Shown here in pieces: positions 11,591 through 22,239 of a stretch of 64,000 nucleotides of DNA. The position numbers were made by a program, and so were the translations under genes. The DNA is from Platycnemis pennipes (taxonomy: Eukaryota; Arthropoda; Insecta; Odonata; Platycnemididae), in the NCBI GenBank assembly GCA_933228895.1, contig OW121857.1:76007672-76071671 (forward strand). Reading direction: 5' to 3'. How positions within the stretch are numbered: position 1 is the stretch's first letter; each line of letters opens with the position of its first letter. The notes under the pieces were generated by a model, which saw only the letters and a list, made by a program, of their open reading frames with translations, searched no databases and had not been told where the DNA came from.

Positions 11591-12870
11591 CGTGTTGTTG
11601 TTGTTGTCGTGGCGACCAAGGTCGGCGGACGAGAACTATTTTCCAGCACAAAAGGAGAGGTGATATCCTGCGAGGAATGGATAGAACGTCGTGCAAAAAG
11701 ACGAAGGGTGAATTATCAGGAATGGCCGGTAAAAGGAAAGATTTTCGCCGGTTAGAAGGACGGCAAAGAGGTGAAGCGGGCGCTAAACGACGGGAGAAGA
11801 GAGGGTGAACGAAGAATTCGAAGGGGAAGGAGAACGAAAGGGTGGGGAAGGAGGAAAGGATGAATCGGGGGCTGAAGGAGGGGAAGGAGAGGAAGGGGAG
11901 AGAAAGAACGGGAGAGGTGGAATGCAAAATATCTCCGCTGTGGCTCCGTCTTCTCCTCTCCGTTAGGAAATGTTTGGGAGTGGCACGCAAGAGAGGACCG
12001 TCTCTCTCGGAATCACCAGGGACAACGGAACCCACGGACGTGACAGACAACAGTGGCGATAACGTAAAAAGCTCCTTGGAGAAATTGGCTTCACCCGGGT
12101 CGAGTCGGTTTTTTGACAGAGAGAAAGAGAGAGGGTTTGCAGGACGACGTTGATTATGGCGAAGTTCCGGTCAGAAACGAAAAGAGCATTCGAAAATATA
12201 TCGAGTATGTAAGTGACGAAAGGGGAGGGAAAAAAGCTTTCTTTTATCAACACGCTACGGCAGCGGTAAGCTCTAAGCAGGAATCCGCCATAACTGAATG
12301 CGCAGGGCAACGTTATAGGAGCAAAACCCCCCAAGACCGCCCTTACCTCCCGCCCCAGCTACTTGCTCGCTATCCCTCCAAGCCGGATGGGAACGCGCAG
12401 GTCCGCGCGCCAGCTGCCTGATACGATCCCCGGGAGCAGGCCACGGACTCGGAGCGAGTCTACCGAATGTTGTCAATGACGCAATACTGCACAGCGCAGC
12501 TGAGACCCCCCCGAAAGAGGGATAGAGGGATGGAAGGAAAGAGGGGAAGGGAGAGGGAAAGAGAGAGAGAGAGAGAATTCCAGCGGAGGGAGGCAGGGAG
12601 AAAAGTGGGAAGGGAGCTTCACGAAGAGTCAGGGAGCCGAGCCTACCCCCAGTTAGGGTCACTCCGCCGGCTTCTGCCAACGCCCAATGCTTTGCATGTC
12701 GCTGTCACATGACTTCTCCCATACCCTCGCTAAAACCGCGAGACGGAAAAAGACCGCGGTACTTCCTTAGCGGGGACGAGAAGGAATGCCTTGTGACTGA
12801 CTGTTACGAGGCTCCCCTCTCGCAAGACGAGGGTAATTTCCTTTAATGTCTTCGGACTCGCAAGCATTTT
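11590..12870. promoter_or_regulatory. GC/CpG-rich islet with purine-rich blocks
   Basis: A second GC-rich patch. 11640-11930 and 12500-12620 are heavily purine-biased on the plus strand; the second contains a GAGAGA simple repeat at 12561-12576. Between and after them CpG is common (for example 12380-12480 and 12720-12840). The 171-codon minus frame at 11535-12050 is Ser/Pro/Arg/Phe-rich and follows the base skew, so I do not treat it as a gene. GAGA-type repeats near CpG-rich DNA can mark insect promoters; nothing here proves that. Confidence 0.25.
12561..12576. repeat. (GA)n simple repeat
   Basis: Eight GA dinucleotides in an uninterrupted row inside a purine-rich block. Confidence 0.9.
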
Positions 12871-13279
12871 CTCTCTCTCTCTTCGTCATATCAACGCCGG
12901 TTTGGTCGGGGGAAAATGCAAGATTGCACAAGGGTATCGGGGCCGTATGCAGCTTTCGAGGATGTGTGCTCGCTTGAGCGAAATTTGCGATCGCAACGTG
13001 ACGCCCGGCAAGTGCACGTTTTGCGGTAATTAACTCGACGTGAATTCCGCACGTTCAAAGCGTTCGAGTCGATCAAAGACGCAGGGGGAAGCTACTCAGA
13101 ATTATCTCCTTGGCGTCAAAATGCTTTTTCTCCACCCTCCCCTTCTCTGCGTTTTGCCAGATCAATACTATCGACGTAACCCGTCGCGTGATAGATGCAC
13201 CAGCATATTGTCCGCAAAATAAAGAGGTTTGATGCGAAAAGTCATGCAGATAACTAAAGTGAGACTGGCGCATTGCTCG

Positions 13280-14520
13280 TATGAATCACCCCAGATTATT
13301 ATGGCATATTAAAAAATTATGAAAATAACGGAAACTTCCTCGTGGTAAAACAAACACCGACAATGTTTGCAGTGAATAATATAAAACTGACAAGAAATAC
13401 GATATTAAAAAATAATTTAAGCACTAGAAAATTAACCCACATTTTTAAATATATCGGAAACGAAATTCTTGGCTAAAACGTTTTGTCGCAAGAGGTACAT
13501 ATTAATTTTGGCAAATTTTTTAATTAATGCTGAAACAGAAATTTAAAAATAATCTACTCTCTCCAAGAAACTGTCTAATATTGAGTCGTTTCACCAATTA
13601 ATTAAATCCTGTTATTATGTCTGCACCAATAAATACGGTATCATGCTATTGAGTATAGTTTATTCAATCAAAAACGTTCAACCTTTATTGCTAAATTATT
13701 TTACAAATATGCGATTTAAAGTCTATCGTACCATTAATAAATCATTTATGTATTCTTTTAAACTGGAATGGTTTTTGGTTTAGTAAACGCTCGTATTTTT
13801 AAAAAAAAATTGAATTGCTTGTGAAGCATAATTAATGTGAAAGTGAAATTTGTTTCCTAAAATGTTATTTATCTCAATTTAGTGGCAAAACACATGGAAA
13901 GTTTAAATGCAAATGCTAAATTTAGTATATTTAAAACTTTCAGCTTCCATATTGGTCTATGTTAATTCGATTAAACGCAAAGCAGGATTGGCTGAAAAAA
14001 TATTTATGAGTTTTATCTATTTAAGAAAAGATATTTTATTTATCTAAGAAAATTCTAGCACCCAAATGAGAATTAGTGGATAAAATGTAATGCTAAAGCG
14101 CGTGAAATGGGTTATTTCAACTTAATCAGTCCAAATAGGTGATATATTAAATACAAAATTATTTCAACAACTGCTCTGGGTAGATCAAAAGTCATCCAGT
14201 ATTAAATACTGTAACTCTAAGTAAGGGATATGGTTAGGGATACATCATTTAACCATGTACACTTGCAAGAGCCATTTCAACGGCAGGAATGAGTTTATTA
14301 ATGTCCATCTAGGGATTCCAGTGGCTAATACATAGCATTAATTAACTTAGTACACTTACTATTCACTGACTTATACACGCAAATTCTAACCCATAAATAA
14401 CTGAAATCACATTTAGCAGTATACATTAGGAAAAATACGATAAAAATACTTCCAATGATTGCTAAAAGCAATTGATAAACGCCATTTATGCAAAATAAAG
14501 GTATTCAACTGGGATTGAAT
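13280..14520. other. strongly AT-rich stretch, no gene
   Basis: One of the most AT-rich parts of the window, with frequent stops in all frames and no repeat ends or coding signatures. It separates the GC-rich islets at 11590-12870 and 14720-14960. Confidence 0.5.
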
Positions 14521-14719
14521 TTCTACCAAGAAATCATATCGACTTCTTGATCTTCTAACGCGGCCATTTTGCAGATAGAATTCGACGAGGCTAGCCACGC
14601 GCTATCCGGGTAAATAAAAGCGCAGTCAGCGAGGGTATCAAACTTCCCTTTCCCTCCCTCTGACGGGAGAAAAATAAAACCTAGCGAGAAAAAAATAAAA
14701 GAGTGACGAAAAAAAGAGA

Positions 14720-14960
14720 AAGGAGGAGGAAGAAGCCGGCAGCGCTTCCCCTTTCGCGGGAAAACTCCATTTTTATCGAGAGTGAGTTTCGACGGCGACT
14801 GCAGGGGCAGGGGCGGTCGCAGCGCGGGGAGACGCTTAGGCGGCGCCAGTCGCCCGGATGGCGCCACCCGCGGTCAGGTAGACGAGCCGGCCGAGGCGTC
14901 GGGTAGCCTAGCGGGTGACGCAACCGTCGGGCGGCGCTGACGGAGGCCCCTCGCTCGCGA
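14720..14960. promoter_or_regulatory. compact CpG island with splice donor beside it
   Basis: About 14800-14960 is the most GC-rich sequence in the window, dense in CpG (GGCGGCGCC, GGGCGGCGCTGACGG). On the minus strand, GAG|GTAAGT at 14994-14986 is a consensus 5' splice site, with the intron starting at 14991. The layout would fit a short 5' exon at roughly 14992-15060 on the minus strand with the island at the start of its first intron. No ATG-initiated coding exon can be attached, so a promoter or 5' UTR reading is inference. Confidence 0.35.
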
Positions 14961-15864
14961 TATTATGCATGAGCGTAACACGAGAACTTACCTCGAAACC
15001 GTCACACATCTCCGTATCGACAAAGTGACGTAAAAAAACATGCTGCCTCTCCCTTTCCCACCACCATTTACTTCCACTCTCTACACTCGCAAAGCTCTTT
15101 TGAGAATTGGGTGTGGAGCAGAATAGAAAGAGAAAGATGCATTGTGAATACGACCGCGACGGCCGAAGAAATAGTTACATACACACTAAGTTGGTTGGAA
15201 GTCAATTAACCTCACGAAGGAAATCTGGCAGAGGAATAAAATGCTGATATATAGTACCAGTGAGTGCGGTGGTGGCGAGATGCTAAAGGCTGATATAATA
15301 ACAGTGAACTCTTTCGTTGGAGAGAGATTTGTACTAAATAGTTCCTTCTTCTGTCTATCCTTTGTTCAATATTAATAAGAATAATTTAATTTTTAAAGGG
15401 AATTAAAATCTGCTTTCCCATTTAAATTTTGGCGTAGAACATTTTGGGCAAAATATCATAATTAAGGATGGCTCGGGAAAATTGTTTTAATTTTAATCGG
15501 AAAACAATTGTTTAAAACATAAAAGATCAGCCAAAATCCATCGCGTTATTGTGCCAAATTAAATGCAACGATCGAGTTTCTAGAGCACTGTCATTCGCAC
15601 AAACTTGCAACTTGCTTAATCATTCGATATCTACAACCCCAGAGAAAGAGAGAAAAAAGGCTAATACCCTGATACTCCCGATCTTGACTTAGTGCACTTT
15701 TATTTCTTTTTAATATGAATGTACAGTAATATCAGTTTTTCAGCATGAAGCCTTACTTGATTTCTTTTAATTGAATTACAACTTATTCACTCACAGACAG
15801 CGAACATGAAATACAAGACGGGAATTATCAACGATAATATATCTCTTATTGCATATGAATATTA

Positions 15865-16242
15865 TAATCTCATCTGAATTACGTTCTAGTTGATGAAATA
15901 ATAATTGGGGTTCTGAATTTTTCTAAAATATTTCTTTTTATTTTTTTAAAAACCTTCATCTTGAGGACTACGACAAAGGCGTCGTTTAAGTTGCCACTCA
16001 ACACAATGCATATAGAAGATAGGACAATAAGAAATGAATGGGAAAAAAAGTCCAAGATACCACCTAAAGAAACAATTGCAAACATCGGTAAATTAATGGC
16101 GCGCAAAGCAAGCGAGCGAAGTAAGGAGGGGGCCAAAGCCTTGGCGAAAATGCATGGCGAAAAAACACATAGAAAGAAAATCCCAGCACAAGAAAGGAGT
16201 TGCGAAAAACCTGTGAAATTTACGAAACATATCAGTGAGTGA
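15865..16242 (+). other. candidate coding exon, unknown product
   Basis: Open for about 126 codons to a TGA at 16240-16242. The second half (from about 15967) encodes a lysine/glutamate-rich hydrophilic segment. A pyrimidine-rich stretch ending in AG at about 15966 looks like a 3' splice site that would start an exon there. No domain is recognised. A CR1-type LINE in opposite orientation begins only a few bases after the stop, so the 3' end may be cut off by that insertion. It could equally be chance. Confidence 0.2.
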
Positions 16243-16245
16243 AAC

Positions 16246-16715
16246 CTTACATCTACATGATACCCTGCAGCCACTATAAGGTGTTTGCAGGGGTGAATTC
16301 TCACCAAACATGCACTAGGTACATACAATGCATTTAAAAGGATTAGTATTAATATATTAGTCTAAGCTTCACTATTTAAAAAAGATAAAAATAGCAAATT
16401 AAGCATGCAAAATCATGCTGTTATTTGGGTTAGCTTCATGTCTTTATACCAACATGCGGCTACGTATGCTATACATTGATACACTCGTATTGAACGTATT
16501 GAACAGCTGCTATTCATATCCCTAATTGTACGAGGAAAAAAGGACATTTTGCATCTGTCAGTTCGGTAATCGATTGCCCTAGTTTGCGACTATGGTCTAG
16601 TCTACCATAGTAAGTTGGGGTTCGCAAAATATTTTTCACGTCATCATTGAAAATATTATCTAGGAAAATATTCAAGAGATTAAGTCTAAATTTCAGCCTG
16701 CGATCTAACAATGAT
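16246..16715 (-). mobile_element. CR1/Jockey-type LINE, 5'-truncated copy
   Basis: On the minus strand, 16711-16514 encodes RRLKFRLNLL, then NDDVKNILRTPTYYGR, the C-terminal end of the LINE reverse-transcriptase protein seen in the copies at 44650 and 18385. The 3' end at 16300-16246 carries the TTCACCCCTGC start, a hairpin and CATGTAGATG. Only the last part of the protein survives and the reading frame is degraded before the tail. Confidence 0.75.
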
Positions 16716-18384
16716 TCCTATTTTAATTCATTTAACAGAATGTCTTACGTATAGCTGGAAAGAGAACAGACATCTAAAATTATTACTAATGAATGAATTA
16801 AACTACTATAGTGAGGAGAATAACGCAGATAAGGGTACCAAACTTCAAAACGGAGTAGGGATAATATTACCGTGACAGTGCGGTAGAACAGTTGGCTGAG
16901 AGTTGGACCGGTTTCTCAACCTGGCTCCGGCTATGGAAAGGTCCAGCCAAACCCAAATATCTTTAGAAGTCTCTGTATCTTTAGAAACCGGTAAACCTGT
17001 TCTACAAATTTGGTACCTTAAGAAGGTACAAGTTCTTTAACCTTCTGGTTGGGGACAACTTTACAATCCTGAAATCGATTAAAAGACAAAACAACATGGA
17101 GCCCACATGGATGATAGCTATTTTTTTCCTATATTTAAACCATCATTTCCCGCTGATTAAAAACGAGAAAGTCCCTTTGCCCTTCTAATAAAGAACAATA
17201 CAAAAAAACATCTATGGTGCATTTATCCACCGGAGAGGTAACACAACTTTTCAAGCGCTGACGTTTTGTCATCGAAAAATCGCTGGGAGCACTCTAAGAT
17301 TAATTTCATTACCGTTGTTTTCTTAACTATAGAAAATTAATTCTATGAACTTGTAGAGCTTTATTTGAATGTCAACATTATAAACGCATGAAAAACACCA
17401 TGATATACAAGAGACAACTGTAACAGACCGGCAGTTTTGCAATCATAACTGGGAGAGTACATACACAACACGTCCCTATATACAGGTAACACTGTGTGAT
17501 TTTTTCAAACATCGTTGTCTTTACCATTACGTAAGCACTTTCCTTCCCAGCCTCCAGGTTCAAGTTTGGTACATGGTAATCTCAAGAACGTAGTCATAAC
17601 CAAAAATGAACATATACTCTAGATTCCAAAGCACCTTTCTCGAAACTGTCGCATATTCACGTACTTTTCATAAAAGTCACTTTCTGTATCTCAAAAATTA
17701 ATGTATGTGCCCAAACACTACAGTTATTGCCAGTGAAATTGAACTAATGATTCTTCAATGTATCTAATTATCGACTTTCATGGCGTCGATTTCTTTTCAC
17801 TCTGACTGAGATCATAAAATAGCCCCTAGGCTTAACTTTTACCACACTAATGACAAATATTTGACCAATTTTCAGAGGCATTTTAACATTTACGGAACGT
17901 CATCTATAAATAGCAGTTTTGATCCATTATTTAAGGTCTCGCTTTTTCATCTTGATATTTCTCGTAGCATTAGCCTACATATCCTCATTAACATTGTTTT
18001 TTATTTGGAATTTGATATAAAAAAATTATACCATGCTAACAGATAAAATACAACTTTGAATCACGGAAAATTAGCGTTAATAATAATAAAAACTTCTGGT
18101 GTCATTATATCGGAAATATGCAATAGTTGGAAAGAATATTAATTTTAATAACGAAGAAAAAACATATTTTTGAGGTTTTTAGCCGTCCAACGAACAATGA
18201 CTGTAAGGGAATTAAAAAAGCAGAATCAGGCAATTTTCCCTTGGCTGTCTTCCTTATGGTGGCATTCTTCTTGAAAAACGGCAACTGATGTGTCGTAGCA
18301 GAGATATTTCGAGTGAAAACAAACAGGGCACTATACAGGTATTATATATTTTATGGACGATTTTCTCGTGACCCATGCTACTTG
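16716..18384. other. no gene recognised
   Basis: AT-rich sequence. Open frames such as 17378-17563 (minus) and 17861-18046 (plus) are about 61 codons with no recognisable domain. Confidence 0.4.
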
Positions 18385-18998
18385 CTAGGACCATGATCAA
18401 TGCTAGGATTTATAAAAAGAGTACTTGGGAAATGTGATGAGAATATAAAAAAGCGATGTTACTTTTCACTGGGCCCCACCCTGAGTATGTAGCCAGTGTA
18501 AGGGATCAGAACGAATAAGGTTTGATCAGGGAACTTCACAGTTTGCAGCGTAGAGCAGCTAGGTTCGTTAAAAGGTGTTACGATAGGTTGAGTAGTGTTA
18601 GGAAATTAATACATTAGAGAAATTTCAATCGGATAGCTTTACTGAAGATGTTAGGCACATATTAAAAACACCAGCGTACTATGCTAGATTCGACCGGATA
18701 AATAAGATTAGAGAGATAGATTGTCGTACTGATGGATTCAAATGGCATTTTCCCCCGTAATATAAGAGAACAGAATAGGCAGCATAGCAAAGGGATAGGT
18801 AGGGGAAATATTTTAGAGTATTCTGTAGTGCATGATGCATGTATTAATCCCTTAAATACTATATATACTAACAATCTAATTCCATTAGACCCTATAGTTG
18901 CTTGTTTGCATGTCAATGGTTCATGCTTAGTGATCTTTACCCCCTGCCTACCACCCTCGTGGTGGCTTGCAGGGTATCGTATAGATGTAGATGTACTT
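18385..18998 (+). mobile_element. CR1/Jockey-type LINE, 3' fragment
   Basis: Translating with allowance for frameshifts and stops gives the C-terminal region of a non-LTR reverse-transcriptase protein: IKRVLGKCDENIKKRCYFSL, then LQRRAARFVKRCYDRLSSVR, ILKTPAYYARFDRINKIREI and TDGFKWHF. A 3' UTR of about 230 bp follows, ending with the conserved CCCTGCC...CTTGCAGGG hairpin and ATAGATGTAGATGTA. The polymerase catalytic motifs lie upstream of the truncation and are absent. This is a dead insertion. Confidence 0.85.
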
Positions 18999-19600
18999 AA
19001 ATATAAAAACGAATCAAGTTAGTTTATTTCCATAAAAAAATGAGATAAATGCATACGTTTCCAAGAATTCATTCAAAAACTTACCCCAGTGTATAACTGA
19101 GAAACACACTCAGTGATGCAGTGTTTTTAAGCTGCTGAAAAAGTACAAATTTTAAAAGAGTAGGTAGGTAATATCTTTGCACCACAACTTAATTCTTCGG
19201 CAAAATTTTCACCCAATCCATTTTACCTAATACATTTTTCATTCAAATAGTTATAAAAATAGTGCATGTTCCTCATCATATGTTACTGAATGCACAGTGA
19301 TTGAATATTGCAATATCACTACAGAAGCGGTTATGCAAGGAGCAAGGTTATTTGAGATGGTGGAATAGTATCGGGGAAGAAAAAAAAAAAGGGAAGAACT
19401 CGGGAGGGAAATTGTTGCGAGGACGAATGGGGGAAAGAAAGAATTTTCCCGAAGAATGCCCCGAAGAAATGAACTTAAGGTTGGGACGGGAAACGGAATG
19501 CACGAAGCAAACAAAAAGAAATGAAGGACATGGTCCTCGGAACGGGGAGAATGTTGTGCGTTCTGGCGGTTTCGTCGTTCCATCCTCATGGGGGAAGTGG
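18999..19600. other. no gene recognised
   Basis: AT-rich then purine-rich sequence. Overlapping frames at 19251-19589 (minus) and 19301-19606 (plus) reflect a purine-rich block at 19370-19500 and show no domain. Confidence 0.4.
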
Positions 19601-19900
19601 GAGTAGTAAGGGTTAGTGCCGGCTCTTGCCGTGAAGAGGACGCGGCGGCGCCTAAATATTCAGGGGTTCGCGTGATAGACGGTCGTTAAGGGTGGGTCTG
19701 TGGTGTCTGCCTGCCTCTAGATGGGAGATTTCGTGGTAGTAGAGGAGGCATGGGGGTAGGTAAACGCAGTGGGCAGAGAGAAAGTATGACCGTGGGGTTG
19801 GTGCACCAGTAGGACCCAGGGAAGGTCCTTGTGGTGTGAGGTTAAGGGATCGCCAAAGAAGGGCCTGGCGCATTATTCCACCCACCCTCTCCCCCCTCCC
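19600..19900. other. short GC-rich patch
   Basis: A G-rich stretch with CpG clusters (GACGCGGCGGCGCC at about 19639) just beside the candidate exon at 19996-20250. No promoter element was recognised. Confidence 0.25.
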
Positions 19901-19995
19901 TCCCTTCCTATTCTCTCATCTTTGCCACGAACCATTTTTCTCTCTCTCTTTCCGCCATATCCCACGAGACGATGAGGATAGTTAAGCTGGAATAC

Positions 19996-20250
19996 TCACG
20001 CCAAGACATTCGATTCGTTGCGCTTCCAGAACTTGGTTCCAATGAGCACTCGTTTATTTAAGTCGGTATCTACGCAGAACTGAGTCGGAGACTCGTAAGA
20101 TATCGTCCGGGGAATTGAGTTTAATGTCTCCACTTTCAATTGCAGGACGGAATATGTTCCCGGAGGATTTAATGCTTTCCCTGTTTCGACGAATAATTTG
20201 GAATTATTTGTCACAGAAAAATAAAGTGAAATGGGGACTGATGCTTGCGT
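19996..20250 (-). other. candidate host exon, unknown extracellular-like protein
   Basis: The minus-strand frame is open for about 84 codons from after a TGA near 20261 to a TGA at 19998-19996. It begins around VPISLYFSVTNNSKLFVETG, continues PPGTYSVLQLKVETL, and includes a single cysteine in PTQFCVDTDL. The alternation of hydrophobic and polar residues suggests beta strands, loosely like a cadherin or immunoglobulin-fold segment, but I cannot name a family. The final codon overlaps GGC|GTGAGT, a 5' splice-site match at about 20000-19993. An acceptor-like CAAGCATCAG lies at about 20252-20243. Together these fit an internal exon, weakly. Confidence 0.3.
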
Positions 20251-20335
20251 TGGTTTGTGTCAATTAAAAAAGCGCTAAATTACTCAGCACCAACAATACT
20301 CTAGATCATGTAGAAGAAAGTAAATTTCAGAGAAA

Positions 20336-20492
20336 GAGAAGTATTTTATCTCCATCGTCTCAGGCTCAATTTTGTGGAAGTTCATTTTATCGTAAATGAA
20401 TAGGAAAACTTTATTATATTCCACCAATTTTAAATTGGTGAAAATTGGTGGAATATAACAAAGTTTTCCTTTTCATTTACGAGAAGTATTTT
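20336..20492. mobile_element. short inverted-repeat element with 12-bp TSD
   Basis: Arms at about 20390-20430 and 20442-20482 are reverse complements, running from CGTAAATGAA through TTATATTCCACCAATTTT. A 12-bp direct repeat GAGAAGTATTTT brackets the unit at 20336-20347 and 20481-20492. Again there is a one-sided unpaired extension, at 20348-20389. No hammerhead-like core is seen in this one. The layout matches the elements at 5022, 40651 and 60186. Confidence 0.65.
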
Positions 20493-21820
20493 GCTCCCAA
20501 GCAAAATCTGCTGTTTTCCGAAAATTGTCCATATTGAAGCGTACTCTGCAGACTAGAGTAAACCTCGAATGGTGGCCGGGGGGACTCCATACGAGTTAAT
20601 TGTAACCGAAGAGTAAGCAGAAAGCAACCATAGTGTTGGTCGTTACATCATTAATCTAACTCTTAAAAAACGAATTTATGACGAGAAAAAGCAACAACAT
20701 TTTACCTCAAACTAAAATCAATCCAAAGATATTCTTCACAACGGATGGATTGACATAAAACGTCATGAGATCACGATATTAAAAAAAAACAAGCTTGTAG
20801 CGGGATAGAGCTGCTAGACGATAATTACTATAGTTGTGAACGCCGTAACTCATCTGTTTATTGTGTTTTCCGTACGCATTTGAGAATGTGGTCCTTTGTT
20901 TTAGGCAATTGCTGTTTTTGATTTTACTGCTGATACTAAACTTGACGTGCGATACTGAAATGCTCTGTTGAGTGAAATTAGCCATAGAAGGGATACCAGA
21001 AAAATGTCACTAATGAAAAAAAACCGCATGAATTGAACTGTAATATGCCTCCCTATTTTCCCTGCCTCTTTAATCCTCAACGCTTCCGAAATTCTACATA
21101 TGTTAGCAGAAAGTTCATCACATCAACGCAAGTGTAGGTAAATCCTTGCGCTAGTGCTGCCAATAAATAAATAATATTTATCCCACATGAGCACCAAACT
21201 AACCTGGCGTCCAGATATTAAAATGCTAGACAAGGCCAATTTTTATTCGTCCATTCTTATAAACTTATTTACGCTTGCAAGTCTTATATGCAAGGAGATA
21301 TTTAAAAATGCATTCCCAGGAATTACTCCTATAGAAATTTCGGTAGTTTTCATATTCAGCTGGTAGCATACATACTTGGGGCCTACACGCTATTAAACGA
21401 ATGCTACGACAATTGTTCCTTTATAGTAGAATAACATTGAGGAATCAGATAACCTAGATAAGAGAACCCGAATTGAGCTTTAGCTAAAAATAGAAAGAAA
21501 AGGTTAATGATGACCTAGATGATGAAGAAAAAGTGTATTCGGGTATTAGCCGCGTCTCGTCTTCTACCACTCCCACGTTTCATGACCTGCTGGTCACGTT
21601 TCATTCATTTCCCCTAAAACCCCTTTCATTCATTTCCCTTGGATTATTTTCCCAAAAAAATGTTTCCCTAAAAATTATTTAACTCACCACAAGCTGAAAA
21701 AGCTTCAACTAAGGAAAAAAAGCTTGATAAAGAGCTTTAAAATAGGTCCAAGAATTGCATCTCATGAAGTGGCCATGATAAACATTGTGGCTCTTAAAAT
21801 AATGGAGCGGAAGAGTATGT
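20493..21820. other. no gene recognised
   Basis: AT-rich sequence with no domain-bearing frame or clear repeat boundary. Confidence 0.4.
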
Positions 21821-21829
21821 AAAGAGAAT

Positions 21830-22235
21830 AGAGAATTTTTATCGAGTGTGCTAACATATGGATGTGAGACATGGACACTGAGAAAGAGTGAAACCACCAA
21901 ACTTAAAGCGGCAGAAATGTGGTTTTGGAGGAGGTTATCAAGAACTAGGAGGACTGATAGAAAAACAAAGTCAAGTGCTAAATCAAGTTCATACCAAAGA
22001 GAGCTATTGAGAGCTCTTAATACATGGAAAGTTAGGCTCATCGGGCACCTACTCCGGCATGAAACCTTCATACAAAATATTTTTGAAGGCATAATTCTTG
22101 GGAGAAAACTGAAAGGGCGACCAAGGACTACTGATTTAAAAGTTGTGGCGAAGGAAATGAAATGCAGCTCGTATACTGAAATGAAGACACAAGTTGGTGA
22201 TCGCGGCTGCTGCGACAAGGCTCTGTGCCTTTAAA
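21830..22235 (+). pseudogene. RTE-type LINE, C-terminal fragment (second subfamily)
   Basis: 21848-22234 encodes LTYGCETWTLRKSETTKLKA, then EMWFWRRLSRTRRTDR and VRLIGHLLRHETF, followed by a GRPRTTDLK segment. These match in order the C-terminal domain of RTE-type reverse-transcriptase proteins (YGCETW, AAEMWFWRRM, DR, LGHVLRH, GRPR). It differs clearly from the copies at 30176, 52303 and 62085, so it comes from another subfamily. The catalytic domain is missing. A poly-A-like run follows at about 22237. Confidence 0.75.
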
Positions 22236-22239
22236 TTAA

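Noticed and set aside
11535..12050. Minus-strand open frame of 171 codons
   Set aside because: Ser/Pro/Leu/Phe-rich, lies in a purine-skewed block and overlaps other open frames; it follows base composition.
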